Part shown: positions 41,385-52,152 of the stretch, one piece after another
How positions within the stretch are numbered: the first letter of the stretch is position 1
How the letters are laid out: each line of letters starts with the position of its first letter
Source of the DNA: Meghimatium bilineatum
Lineage: Eukaryota; Mollusca; Gastropoda; Stylommatophora; Philomycidae
Direction: 5' to 3'
DNA length: 64,000 bases
Assembly (NCBI GenBank): GCA_034231615.1
Contig: CM067319.1
Span: 10,748,891 to 10,812,890, forward strand
Notes under the pieces: model-generated
What the model was told of the DNA's origin: nothing
Seen by the model: only the letters and a program-made list of their open reading frames with translations
The model's database searches: none
Translations under genes and position numbers: made by a program

Positions 41385-42453
41385 CGAGGCGTGTTCAAAT
41401 GAAAACGGGACTTGTGGATTTATTTAAAAAGTATCATACGCAATTTAATATTTTCAACGGAATTGAACAAAGCAACCACTTGTGAATAAGAATGCACCTG
41501 GGTTCATCAGAAAAAATCTCCGTATGCATTTAGGCAAGCATCCCACTGTTTAGGTAGACGTCGAATGCCGTCCGAGAAAAAGTTGCGTGGCTGTTCTCTG
41601 AACCATGTGGTCACCGCTGTCTTCACGTCTGCGTCGCTGTTGAATCGCTGTCCCTTTAGTGCTTTCTTCAACGGTCCGAACAAATGGAAATCTGCAGAAA
41701 CCTGTGTCTTGAATTTTTTGGGTTTTGGTGAACCTGGATGTTTCCATTGCATGCTGTCAATTTTGCTGCTCGGTTCATAGTGGTGGCACCACGATTCATC
41801 ACCTGCCACAATGCTCAACAGAAATGCATCACCCTCTGCCCTGTAACGCATCAGGTGGTTCAAACTCCACCCCATCCGTTCTTCCTTATGGTGGTCAGTC
41901 AACATCCGTGGGACCCACTGTGAACACACCTTCCGATAGTTCAATTTCTTCCGAACAACCATGTGGGCTGTCCCAATTGACATATGGAATTCTTCTGCAA
42001 GCGAACGAATGCTCCGACGACGGTCAGTCAGTACTGCTTTATCAAGCACGGCTATGGCTTCTTCTGTTGCAACAATATGCGCCTGACCTGGCCGTGCAAG
42101 ATCTGCCGTTAACTCACGTCCGTCTTTAAACATACGCACCCACTCCATCACTCTGGTCCTCGACAAACATTTGTCACCATATGCTGCCTTCATTCTCCGA
42201 TGAATGTCTACTGCTTGACATCCTTCAAATGAAAGAAACTGGATCACAGCACGCTGATTCACTTTGGACGGGTTCGGAATCACACCCGCCATATTGTTAA
42301 CAGTCTTCTGCAGCACATATGCATGCTGGGAAGATGAACACGTGACCGTATGTAAATTATTGGATACTCATTACTAGTGCAAAATGTCATCAATATCAGT
42401 GCGCTCTATCACGCGTGGTGTAACAAGTCCCGTTTTCATTTGAACACGCCTCG
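41385..42453 (-). mobile_element. Mariner-family DNA transposon, internally deleted
   Basis: 1069 bp bounded by perfect 30-bp terminal inverted repeats (41385-41414, 42424-42453; outer bases CGAGGCGTGTTCAAATG) and TA on each side (41383-41384, 42454-42455). It landed in the first unit of the TATATCAGG array: removing it restores CATATAGGTTATATCAGG. Recent by the identity of its ends. Confidence 0.95.
41507..42316 (-). pseudogene. Mariner transposase with catalytic-core deletion
   Basis: Open for 269 codons; intact family members run about 345. Residues about 20-65 form the first helix-turn-helix (NQRAVIQFLSFEGCQAVDIH, then RTRVMEWVRMFKDGR). RSIRSLAEEFHMSIGTAHMV (about 101-120) is the second. 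The first catalytic aspartate is kept (VAGDESWCHHYEPSS, about 170-184) and HPGSPKPKKFKTQ follows. The frame then jumps from KTQVSA to DFHLFGPLKKALKG, removing the HDNARPH and SPDLAPSD segments that carry the second and third catalytic aspartates. The frame survives the deletion but the enzyme cannot catalyse transposition. An ATG at 42295 is an alternative start. The plus-strand frames overlapping here are shadows. Confidence 0.93.
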
Positions 42454-43065
42454 TAGGTTATATCAGGGTGTATGATTAGAACACATATTGGACATATAGG
42501 TTAAATCAGGATGTATGATTAGAACACATATAGATTATATCAGGGTGTATGATTAGAACACATATTGGACATATAGGTTATATCAGGGTGTATGATTAGA
42601 ACACATATTGGACATATAGGTTATATCAGGGTGTATGATTAGAACACATATAGGTTATATCAGGGTGTATGATTAGAACACATATAGATTATATCAGGGT
42701 GTATGATTAGAACACATATTGGACATATAGGTTATATCAGGGTGTATGATTAGAACACATATTGGACATATAGGTTATATCAGGGTGTATGATTAGAACA
42801 CATATAGGTTATATCAGGGTGTATGATTAGAACACATATAGGTTATATCAGGGTGTATGATTAGAACACATATAGGTTATATCAGGGTGTATGATTAGAA
42901 CACATATTGGACATATAGGTTATATCAGGGTGTATGATTAGAACACATATAGGTTATATCAGGGTGTATGATTAGAACACATATAGGTTATATCAGGGTG
43001 TATGATTAGAACACATATAGGTTATATCAGGGTGTATGATTAGAACACATATTGGACATTGTTAC
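42454..43065. repeat. Minisatellite, 34/46-bp unit, about 16 copies
   Basis: The basic unit contains GGTTATATCAGGGTGTATGA and TTAGAACACATATA (34 bp). About half the copies insert TTGGACATATA to give 46 bp. The two forms are interspersed. Same unit as 37546-37603. Confidence 0.95.
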
Positions 43066-43117
43066 TCATGCTATACTGGCATCACGATCTCTGAGTTTTC
43101 CCATCTACGTTATTTTT

Positions 43118-43265
43118 TTGGTGTTCTTTAACTCCCATTGGATCTTGGATCTCTCATGAAGCAAGACAGTGTCACTAGATCTCTAGCAGAATGGAGTCCA
43201 AAGAACAAAAATTCAATGAGTTCTTGTTTTATTTCGTGCTAATGGCCCAACATAATGAGCAGTAT
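43118..43265 (-). mobile_element. SINE family A, diverged
   Basis: TTCTTTAACTCCCATTGGAT, AAGCAAGACAGTGTCACTAG, ATCTCTAGCAGAATGGAGTC, GCTAATGGCCCAACATAATG, all in reverse family order. Confidence 0.6.
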
Positions 43266-43399
43266 CTTCCAATGTATCTACATTATTGAATGACAATGAT
43301 GAAAAACACTAGCTTTATTAACTGTAAGAACTTTGTTATTAGTCCCGGTCACTGAAATATCTGCAAAGATTGGTGCCCTACTTCTATAGAATCTTCTCC

Positions 43400-43476
43400 T
43401 TCTTCTGCATTAATTCTCAAACTCCTGCAACTTGGTAGGATTTAGTCTCGAGAACCAAATATGTTGTGTCAGGGGA
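43400..43476 (-). mobile_element. SINE family B, 3' fragment
   Basis: CTTCTTCTGCATTAATTCTC, AAACTCCTGCAACTTGGTAG, GATTTAGTCTCGAGAACC. Ends where the tRNA-derived SINE begins. Confidence 0.6.
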
Positions 43477-43477
43477 T

Positions 43478-43710
43478 CCACATTAGCGCAGTGGTTAGCG
43501 CACTGGCTTCGCATATGAGTGGTCCTGGGTTCATCCCCCAGTTGAAGCGGAAATGTTTTTCAGATCGCAACGGCTCCCGGGTCGACCCAGCCTTACATGG
43601 GTACCGGATTAATCTGGGAAGTAAAGACTGCGAGGGAGAGGAGATGGCTACTGCTCTCATTTGCAGAGCCTCGGAAATGTGAGATCGCTAACATCTCACA
43701 CCCCTACGGC
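43478..43710 (+). mobile_element. tRNA-derived SINE with clear Pol III boxes
   Basis: The A box TAGCGCAGTGG (43484-43494) fits the consensus exactly. The B box GGGTTCATCCC (43527-43537) lies 33 bp on, giving normal tRNA-like spacing. The body runs to about 43710 (GGTACCGGATTAATCTGGGA, AGTAAAGACTGCGAGGGAGA, CTAACATCTCACACCCCTAC). Best-preserved Pol III head in the window. A 73-codon frame over it is incidental. Confidence 0.8.
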
Positions 43711-43711
43711 A

Positions 43712-44520
43712 TTAATGGTTGGTTCGTTTGTTGCTGATCCAGCGGTCCATGGGCTCATGCCCTTTGACCCAATGCCATTGTGTGATATATGCATGTGTTT
43801 GTGAGTTGTTGCTTTGTTCCATATAATGTGTTCCATTTATCTGGCCCTGGAGGGAGAAGTATTTTCCTGATGTCATCCAGCGCTGGACATTAAAAAAGGT
43901 GGTGGTCAACAGTTTCATATGGATGAGTGCACAGCCGGCACCCTGGAGTGTGTTGTGGTTGTATTCTGTTCAGGTGATTGTTAAGCTGTACATGTTGTGT
44001 GCGCAGTCGGAATATGATACTCTGGTCTTTTCTTTCCAGGAGGTTGATATTGTCTTTAGGATTTGGGCTGGTCATATATTTATAGATTTCCCTCCCAGTA
44101 TTTCCCATGGCCCATCTGTTCATCCAATTTTCTTTGTTCACAGATTTCAGAATCATTTTAACTGTGTGCATTGTTGTTTCTGTATAAGGCTGTTCTTGTT
44201 GTGCTCCCCTCTTTGCTAGTCTGTCTGCCTTATCATTGCCTGGTGTGTTTGAGTGGCCAGGAATCCACTGCATAACAATGTTGACATAAGATGTGAGCAG
44301 CTGGTTGGCATGGTGGTATATTTCAGCTAGCTCAGGTTTACAATGTCCATCACATTCCAGTGCTTGGAGAGCAGACATAGAGTTTGTAAAAATAACAATG
44401 TGTTGGAATTTTGATGGGAAGGCATCAAATATGGTCTTCAGGTGGTACAAGGCAATTTCTAGTGCTGTTATTTCAGCTTCATAGTTAGAACATATCTCCC
44501 CACATACAGCATTAATAAAT
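43712..44520 (-). mobile_element. LINE delta 3' end with RNase H
   Basis: The minus-strand 186-codon frame, extended upstream, reads EAEITALEIALYHLKTIFDA (catalytic glutamate), IFTNSMSALQALECDGH (normally TDSMSAL: the catalytic aspartate is N), VMQWIPGHSNTPGNDKADRL (final aspartate kept), IIFRLRTQHVQLNNHLNRIQ and CRLCTHPYETVDHHLF. The first aspartate (DGS) lies beyond the 5' truncation near 44520. 43712-43770 is the 3' end; the same end appears on the plus strand at 57776-57840. Confidence 0.85.
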
Positions 44521-44544
44521 GCTATGGGTTACTTTACTTTACTT

Positions 44545-44662
44545 TTTTTAATGTTGTGTTATGGTTTACAGATTAGCTGTAGTATTTGCACATTTTAACC
44601 TGACAATCTGACTTCATAATGGCTTCTAGGTCACTTTGATACTATATAGGATGCATTGTGAA
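44545..44662 (-). mobile_element. SINE family B fragment
   Basis: TGTTGTGTTATGGTTTACAG, TTTTAACCTGACAATCTGAC, GGTCACTTTGATACTATATA. Middle part only. Confidence 0.5.
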
Positions 44663-45112
44663 GTCTGAGGTGCAGGCATCTTATGCAAGAATTCCAAGAA
44701 AGATGACATGTTTATATCTATGGATGGTTCTGTGGATCTTCATCGCTCTGTGTTTGGGTAAAACATCAAAGATAAAAAATTGCACTTTTGTTGTGACTAC
44801 AAGCTATAGTTGTGACTATAGAGATTATTTTCAGTGGCCGAGGCCTTGAACTGAATGAGTACACAGAATGCAATTCAAGTCTGCATCCTCAGTAACTCAT
44901 GATCAGAAACATACAAGAGGGATGTATTTATGAACTTGAGGCAATGGAGAGGTTGAAGTTGGAAGGATTCACATTATTTTATGCACCTGGTCATTCGGGT
45001 ATTCTGAGCAATAAGAGGGCAGATGCACTGGCGTTTGCTGCTACTGTTTCAGGCAGTAGAGCAACAGTATTAGGCAAACATGCTAAACTCCTTATGACAA
45101 ACAGCATGGGTG
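44663..45112 (+). mobile_element. LINE fragment with RNase H end
   Basis: Around 44717 a SMDGSV-like reading survives (TCTATGGATGGTTCTGTGGA). Later, MERLKLEGFTLFYAPGHSGI and LSNKRADALAFAA (about 44943-45045) are the H-G--GN--AD-LA motif. Several stops. Broken off by the inverted-repeat element at about 45115. Confidence 0.65.
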
Positions 45113-45114
45113 AA

Positions 45115-45965
45115 TGAAATTATAAATAACCAAATTATCAGAGGATATCGGATAAGGTGGAGAGTGCCGCAGCAACAAAACCAAGAAGTGATAACAACCG
45201 ACAAGGTGGAGAGTGCTGCAGTAACAAAACCAAGAAGCGACACCTATGATAATGTAATATTGTTACTGGTAACTAATGTAACTAACAAATAGTAAAACAT
45301 AAAATAGAAATAACAATAAGCAAAGGAACAAGAACATTTATTAAGAAACAAATACAAACAATGTCTGTGTGTTGCTAGGACCCGAGAGGAGAGCAAACAA
45401 TAGCAACACCGTTTACCTCCCATACATGTCGTAAGAGGTGACTAAGGAGGGTATGGGATGGAGTTGGCTCTCCCATCCCATATAGATTCAGTGACCCAAA
45501 GCCATGCTGAAATTGGATATGTCAGGCTGAAAGGCAGAGATATTGCAGCAATGCTGTAAAACCATGCATAATGCATTCTGTTCTCTGGACTACATCATGC
45601 TAATCTGTAGGAGTTTGAGAATGAACACAGAAGAAGAAGAAATACAAACATGAAATAAACACACAAAATTATTCAATTTCAATGCACAGAGATAGTATCA
45701 CAACCCCCATCTTATTGCATTAGAAACCACAAAATAGTGAAAAAAGCGCATTCATGTTTAGTGACTGCTAACCTCGGTGTGCACCAGAACTTGTGTGTCT
45801 ATTGCTCCTTATTGGCCCGTAACATAGAAAAAGTCCTTGCTCTATTGTTTGTATTTTACATTAGGTTTACTATTTGTTAGTTACCAGTAACAATATTACA
45901 TTATCACAAATGCATCGCAAATTAAATTTATCAGTAACAATATTACATTATCATAGTTGCATCAT
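45115..45965. mobile_element. Foldback-like element with 28-bp perfect inverted arms
   Basis: 45247-45274 is exactly complementary to 45879-45906. The left side begins TATAAATAACCAAATTATCA, closely resembling the start of the element at 56667, and contains a 48-bp tandem pair (AAGGTGGAGAGTGC...). A SINE B copy sits between the arms. Confidence 0.65.
45372..45640 (+). mobile_element. SINE family B inside the inverted-repeat element
   Basis: GTTGCTAGGACCCGAGAGGA, GCAACACCGTTTACCTCC, GGGATGGAGTTGGCTCTCCC, tail GAATGAACACAGAAGAAGAA. Near full length. Confidence 0.85.
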
Positions 45966-46039
45966 CGAAATTAAATTACTGAGGGTGATGCTTCCTTTGC
46001 CTGACTGCAAATGTAGGCAATGTCTATAGGTGTAGAGAT

Positions 46040-46092
46040 CACAGTCTAGCAGCAAACCATAACAATAACACATTCCGTTCTCTGGACTGTTG
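46040..46092 (+). mobile_element. SINE family B fragment
   Basis: AGCAGCAAACCATAACAATA, ACACATTCCGTTCTCTGGAC. Only the middle of the family. Confidence 0.5.
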
Positions 46093-46094
46093 TT

Positions 46095-46455
46095 GTTCAT
46101 TCATCACATGATGATGATGATGACCATTTGTTACACGAACTTTTGAAATTCAGTTACAATTATGTCCTTGATTATGAGTTCGTAGATGGCTAATAAGCCC
46201 TATTCAAGCCGCAAATATCCTTGGACAGTTCGGGTATGGGATGACTACTGTACATGGTTTTTGGTCTATCTGTGACTTTCTAGCTACTCTCCGTTGTTGA
46301 GCTGCTCCACTTGTCCTCTTCTCACAATATGCTGTGTCTTTTTTTTACTGTTGAGAACCATTTAGCTCTATTTTGTGCAAATTCTTCACATATATCTTGG
46401 TCTATGTCAAAGGCTTTCAGTGAGGACTTTAATGTGTCCTTGTAGTGTTTCTTTT
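46095..46455 (-). mobile_element. LINE C-terminal fragment, zinc-finger-like end
   Basis: Minus strand: HKDTLKSSLKAFDIDQDI-type reading (46440-46395), then ISHLRTH-like wording (46200-46180) and a CATCATCATCATGTGATGAA tail. Homologous to 12860-13160, 9700-9932 and the scrap at 55085-55190. Confidence 0.65.
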
Positions 46456-46459
46456 GGTC

Positions 46460-47960
46460 ACTTTATTATCATCATTTATATCCTTTATATTTCCGTTACA
46501 GAACCTTGCTGACCAAGTTCGACGCTAGTCGAATGCGCTTTGATAGATCAGAAAAATGGGAATACCCATAGCAATAATGTGTTAAAAATATAATTTTTGG
46601 GAAATTATGTTCTGTAAAAATGGCAGCATGTCAGGAAAAACGATATTGACCTAGTAAGTGAGTCAATTTCAAGATATCGGAAATTTCGAAGGAAATATTG
46701 TATAATATATAGAAATTAATGTAAATCTAGGCCTAGCATTATGATAAGTAGCATTTTGTACTTGAAATAACTCTGGAGCTTTCAAATTCATTCAGAAAGT
46801 GCAAACAGTCGTTACAACGCATAGAAAGTTTCAAGGCTTTCTTGTACTAGATCGATTTTATACAAATTTTTAAAGGCGTTGATGTCAATGTATAAAATTT
46901 TGCGTGCAATCTCGGTAATGGCGGACAAGTATGCTCTGGATTGCTGGTGAGCAAAGTAATTTAAAGTAATCATATCTATGGCCATGATCAGTTCACAGGA
47001 AGAATAACACCTCATGTAAGATTTATAATCATAATTGGCACAAGTCCAACTCCCTGCCTACTGTTACCACCTAAAAATTGAAACGGTAAAGGATTAACTT
47101 CAATTTACTGAGGTTATCAAATAGGGCCTATGTACTTTGTCAAATGTACTCAATGGAGCAGTACTCATCACCTGCCAAGAGTACCACTACTAACATTTAA
47201 ATCTGTAGATGCACGTGATAATTCTCAGGAATCTCATAAAACATCCACTTTGCAAACAAGACACCAGGAGCAAGTTACAACAAACAATGGACATGGAATC
47301 TCTTGGGCACAAAGCGAACTTACTACACCAGAGAGATGCCCAAGGAACTGTTACCCAAGGACATATCTGCTGCCTCTAGTCCAAGAGCAAAGGAAAAAAC
47401 ACCATCCTGGCACATAATAAACTCTACACTTGTGTCAACAGACAGACTATAAGGATGTCACAGGCTTGTTCATTGCAGCTTTGTGTGTAAACTAGCAGCT
47501 TACAACGTCAACAGTAACAGGCATTCCCACTTTCAGGTTCAAATCACTGGAGAGTTTGTGTTTGTGTTGAAGAAGAAAGCCCTGGTGATCAAGATAGTAG
47601 ATAGTTAGATAGCCATATATATATTTTTAAACCTCAGATAGTGATACCGCACATTACGCCAATATTCAATCAATATTGAATCTTGAATATGCCTCCTAAG
47701 CAGCCTACACCATGACACATTGTCAACCAAATAATAAACTTCTACCTCAAATAAAAGAATCCAACAATCCGTAGTGGAAGCAGATTTCAAAATTTATCAC
47801 AATTAATGTAATCATTACATATCAGTCACTAGACAGCTGCTAGAGTTAGACTAGAGATATCGGATTCAACTGATCTAAGATCATATATTTGAAAGATTCC
47901 AAAACATAAGATTCTCTCTATATTATATATATCATAATAAACGATGCTTCATCAGTTTCT
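46460..47960. other. Long stretch without recognised genes
   Basis: Frames up to 95 codons exist (47130-47417) but show no family motif, and codon choice looks random. No match to the repeat families. Could hold old unrecognised elements or a host intron. Confidence 0.45.
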
Positions 47961-47966
47961 CTTTCC

Positions 47967-48191
47967 ATGAACTCTTCTCTAACAATATGTATGATACATT
48001 ACTTATTCAATTTAAATCGTAACCACAAACCTTGCATATCACAACATTTATTCGAAGATTTATTATTGAATCCAGAACTGATGATTGGTGATAATTTATT
48101 GAACAATCGACCTTTCGTAGTGTCGGCCGATTTGATATCACACAATCAGAAACTCACTGATCTCAACGAAATACTACAGATTTGTCCATAG
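47967..48191 (+). CDS. Small unrecognised open frame (74 codons)
   Basis: Begins MNSSLTICMIHYLFNL and ends LNEILQICP before a stop. Includes a leucine/asparagine-rich middle (LLLNPELMIGDNLLNNRP). No signal peptide, membrane segment or catalytic motif is convincing. It may be chance in AT-rich DNA or a piece of an unrecognised element. Confidence 0.12.
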   Translation: MNSSLTICMIHYLFNLNRNHKPCISQHLFEDLLLNPELMIGDNLLNNRPFVVSADLISHNQKLTDLNEILQICP

Positions 48192-48324
48192 TTGCCATTT
48201 TGGTGTTTCTTACTACAGACCTGGTGCTTTTAAGTCATCTGAGCAAGGTTTGTTTTTAATTTGAAAGGTTTCAAGATTTTAAAATAGATAGTAGGGTCGA
48301 ACTAGATGACAATAAATGTCGCTG

Positions 48325-48482
48325 TGTGTTCAGTGTGACATATTCTTTTCAGAACGTAGTCTTCCTTATAAATCTGATGAAATCCTCGCAGTCTTTGGCA
48401 AGTTGTCCCGCTTCCTTTAACGACATGTGCATACATTCCTGAATATTTCTTGTCCAACGACGTCTTAGTTGACCACTGTACA
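48325..48482 (-). mobile_element. LINE beta C-terminal fragment, copy 4
   Basis: Reverse reading of TCCTTATAAATCTGATGAAA, GCAAGTTGTCCCGCTTCCTT and GTCCAACGACGTCTTAGTTG corresponds to 24640-24760. Ends in an AACCATTGTACATACTG segment. Confidence 0.65.
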
Positions 48483-48529
48483 TAATAACCATTGTACATA
48501 CTGTAAATATTTAATATTAGGAGATTGGC

Positions 48530-48815
48530 GTTAGTTAGTTAGTCTTTGGATCATCGTCACTGCACTCCGGACAAGTCCATAGGTGCTCATATCTCTCCTT
48601 GAGCGTAGCCGCAATTACACGTTGACTGACGGTCCCAGTACGCAGTTGATTGACCATCATTCTTTCTTGCCCACAAAACCGCTCCTTTCTAGTGACAGCA
48701 CATTTCAAACCAAATTTCTCTATTCTAGTCATGGAACAAGAGTCATCCTCCCTTATACAGTCAATTGCTCTTGCGTTTTCCCGTAGGGCGTTCAAAATGT
48801 CTGTTCGATCCATCG
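48530..48815 (-). mobile_element. LINE alpha C-terminus
   Basis: An undamaged 92-codon minus-strand frame: MDRTDILNALRENARAIDCI, KFGLKCAVTRKERFCGQERM, RTGTVSQRVIAATLKERYEH, LWTCPECSDDDPKTN stop. The paired cysteines CPEC mark the C-terminus. About 65% identical by eye to the plus-strand copy at 60443-60721. Confidence 0.85.
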
Positions 48816-48829
48816 CTCCACCAACAGCG

Positions 48830-49384
48830 GAGATTGAAGGATATTGGAAAACAATCTGTTACCAAAATAGACACTAAGAAAGCTGTACAAACATTCTGTG
48901 AATAAAGAAGGATTTCGCACTCTGGAATGACTAAATCGGGATTCGTCCTTCTAATATCGCATTTGACTGTGCCTGTGATTTTAATTGGTCACTTTATGTT
49001 GTCATCCCAAGAGAATCACTATAAATGTCAAATTCATCACGTTAGAAGGATGAATCTCAATTTATCTCACAAGTCGTGCAATGTCCACGGTGACGAACAT
49101 AGGAATACCGCATCACCGGTAGAAATCAAGTGTGACGATCTCCGGCTGAGTATGACACGAAAGTGATTGTCACGCATTTTCAAACAAAATGAGAACATCA
49201 TCAAGTTTCGGCGTGGCCAATTACATATGTTATTTTTATAGAATAATTGTTTGCACGTAATCCAAACGTTATTTATCTTTGCTGAGTCGATTTTCCCCGT
49301 GCTTTTCATTGACTGGCAAATCAAAGTATATACAAAGTGGCCATTGATCAGAGACATCAGTAGGGTAAGTGACGCTGTGTCAAA
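48830..49384. other. Unassigned stretch
   Basis: Two short frames (79 and 96 codons) overlap on opposite strands with no motif. No repeat match. Confidence 0.4.
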
Positions 49385-49605
49385 TCAATATATCAATCAA
49401 TAAACCCATAACCCTTCAGGGTCGTAGGGGTACCACATTGGATGCTTCAGCACACAGAGTCCTCCAGCGAATTCTATCCTCAGCGATGCGGATGAGTGTG
49501 GATATATCTTGCCCTGTCCATTCCTTGATGTTGTCTGTCCATGTCTTTATTTGCCCTCCTCTGCTTCTTCCACCCTCGACAGTTCCCTGCAGTATTGTTC
49601 CCTGC
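49385..49605 (-). mobile_element. LINE C-terminal fragment
   Basis: Shares CAATAAACCCATAACCCTTC, GGGTCGTAGGGGTACCACAT and CTTGCCCTGTCCATTCCTTG with 1322-1510. Same family as 655-760. A short duplication of TCCCTGCAGT occurs at its right edge. Confidence 0.65.
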
Positions 49606-49854
49606 AGTGACGCTGTGTGGATCCACGCAAAGGATTAAATAGGAGAAGGGTGTGCATCACATAGAGCGTGCATGTGTTGTAAATATAACGTATTGTTCCA
49701 TTATTGTCTGATTAGCTCTATGAGACTTGGATTAAAGAATATAGAATCTAGATGTGGGTGTCAGGGCCCATGTTACGGTGCATGAACTCTCCCAGCTACA
49801 CTAGAAAACACAGGACATAATTATATACACATATGGCTCAGTTAACATAAATAC

Positions 49855-50355
49855 AAATAAAAGCAGTTGGAGGTTTTGTTGCCTACAGAAACGAAGTGAA
49901 GTTTGTTGAGAAATCTTCAGCATATCCCATTGTCACATCGAGCATGAGGATGGAGATAGTTACAGCAGCACTTAATTGATTGATAACTGAAACATTAACA
50001 CACTCGGTAATACTCACAGAATCTCAAAGCATGTTACGCAAGATAAAAAAGTACATGCTGAGAAAAGAATGGGGCTTATGGAACAACTCACTTGTTCATA
50101 GCATTACATGGATATACTGCCCTGGTCATACGGAGGTCAGAGGAAACGAGAGAGTCGACTTTTTGGTATGCAATGCGGCGATAGACGGCACATTGCTGAG
50201 TAGAGGTAAAGCAGACTTGATCAAGACAGTAATACATCCATTTCAAGATGAAGATAATGTCAATGAAGATGAGAATTTACACATACAGAGAGTGTTAGAA
50301 ATTAGAGTATCTAGAGGGAACGGTAGGAAAAGTAAATCTTTTGAAAGACCCTGAA
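49855..50355 (+). mobile_element. LINE fragment with RNase H
   Basis: AVGGFVAYRNEVKF, TSSMRMEIVTAALN (glutamate), LTESQSMLRKI (normally DS-S: aspartate is E), then YCPGHTEVRGNERVDFLVCN (final aspartate kept). One in-frame stop near 49978. Related to LINE alpha in arrangement but clearly diverged. Confidence 0.7.
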
Positions 50356-50753
50356 GATCACGCAATGAACACCTGACCGGGACTCTGAGTCTACATACAC
50401 TGAGATGGCTGCTAGAACCGAGAACGGAGCACTTATGGGAATGTCATGTAAACGCTGTAAAGCTAGTTTCTAATCAATAAGAATCTAGATAATAAAATTC
50501 AGATGTACACAGGCGAGTTAGGTTAAGAAAGAATGCTTGCTAGCCAAATATCAAATATTTTATTAATATTTTGACTTAATGAATAGTGTTTGCATGTTAT
50601 ATCGAGGGGGGGGGATGGTGGTATTGACACTAAAAATTAAGAAATTCTTCGCAAACTATGGTATACCCACCTTTTTTCCTAGAAAAAAGCATTGCCTATA
50701 ATAACATTAATTGTAATATTAAGTGATATTATTAAATTATAATGTGATATCTT

Positions 50754-50915
50754 CAGGGTTGGATTTAGATTTGATAGGGCCCTAAGCTATTTGAGATATT
50801 GGCCCTAAGCTACTTGAGATATAGGGCCCATTAACGATTAAGAATATATAGATAGTGAAATCTTTTAAAAATTAGGGGCCCCCACTTGTTTAGCTTATAG
50901 GTAAATCCGGCACAG
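50754..50915. mobile_element. hAT-type MITE, different family
   Basis: Perfect 8-bp duplication GATATCTT (50746-50753, 50916-50923). Imperfect 14-bp ends CAGGGTTGGATTTA and TAAATCCGGCACAG. Interior has GGCCCTAAGCTA twice and AGGGGCCCCC. 162 bp, no coding capacity. Confidence 0.75.
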
Positions 50916-50929
50916 GATATCTTGTAACA

Positions 50930-52065
50930 TAAAAATGTTAGTGCTTTTCAAATGTTTTAGCGTTTTCCAGTTCTTTTTTAGGGACGAAACTATTGCTTTT
51001 TCAACGAAACGATTGGCACCACTCGATTCGTCCTCTGTTCCTGGTGTGTATGTTTTCGTGGTTGTCGTGCTATCTTATATTATTTATACATGGGTGTCAC
51101 TACTACTGTATCTAAATTGGTGAAATTAGCGAATTCGGTATGCCTCGAATTCAAATATTAATGGTGTAGGACTAATACACGGAGAACAGCAATATGTATA
51201 AACAGAGAACTACTCTTTTTCTCGTTCGAACTTTGACATGACCGGTTTTCAGAGTTTTCTTGATAAATTTAAATCTTCTGTTATCTGTGACTGTGTATTG
51301 TATTTGAAAGCTCCTCATACTCAGTGTTCCTATTATGACCTATACTCTTAAGCTGTCTCAGAGAGTTTCTGCTGATATCCGTCTTTGCTCATTTAGTGTA
51401 ATGCAGTCTTGCGGGATATGTTCCGTGACGGTGGTCTGTCCACAGGGGTGATGGAACCAGTTTATAAATTTAAGAGGCCGTTTTAGTTAGTGCTTAATTG
51501 GTCGAGTTGCATATCTTTGTTGCTGGTGCGCATCTCGGCCTGGTATATCTGAATTAAGCACATGTACTTTCTTGGTTAGATCTTAGTTTCCAGCGTCTGT
51601 TGGCTGGACTAAGCTCCACCTCAAGGAGTTGACCTCCATGAGGAGGGTACAACTAATTTTCATGATAGATCGGCCATACAACGAGTACGTTGCATAGGGC
51701 AGAAACAAGTGCTCTCCAAGTCTGAGCTAGGTTATGTTGCTGAGTGTAGTTGAGACCCATAGACATAGCCTTTTTTGGTGGTTGTTCTGCGAAGAGTTCC
51801 TCTTTATCTGTTGCTGTCTGGTACCGATTTTAGTTGTCCATAAATTACAAGTTTTTGGGGGGAATTTCTTATCCCCCCCCCCCCCCAAGAATTCAGGGAC
51901 CCTCCTCTTTCTAAATTATCTCAACACATTCTTATAGAATTCCATTTTTTTTTTAAAAACTTGATGCAAACAATGTGAAGCATAGGTCTCTGTAATGATT
52001 TCTCAGATTTTTAGAGTTTTTCAAATCCAAACAATTTAAATACTGTATAAAAACAGTTTTATTGA
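50930..52065. other. Unassigned stretch with poly-C
   Basis: A hydrophobic 62-codon frame at 50935 and a 67-codon frame at 51734 lack motifs. Poly-C at about 51875-51887. No repeat match. Confidence 0.4.
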
Positions 52066-52069
52066 TGTC

Positions 52070-52152
52070 AATCCCATCCCCCTGTCAACAAATGTCAAAA
52101 CTTTTTTCAGACCCCCCTCCCAATTATTGATGTAATTTATGAGCAGCCCCCT
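52070..52152. repeat. Short dispersed repeat D
   Basis: CCCCTGTCAACAAATGTCAA, AACTTTTTTCAGACCCCCCT, CCCAATTATTGATGTAATTT and ATGAGCAGCCCC. Clearest copy. Confidence 0.6.

Noticed and set aside
41725-42129. A 134-codon plus-strand frame
   Set aside because: Shadow of the mariner transposase on the minus strand.
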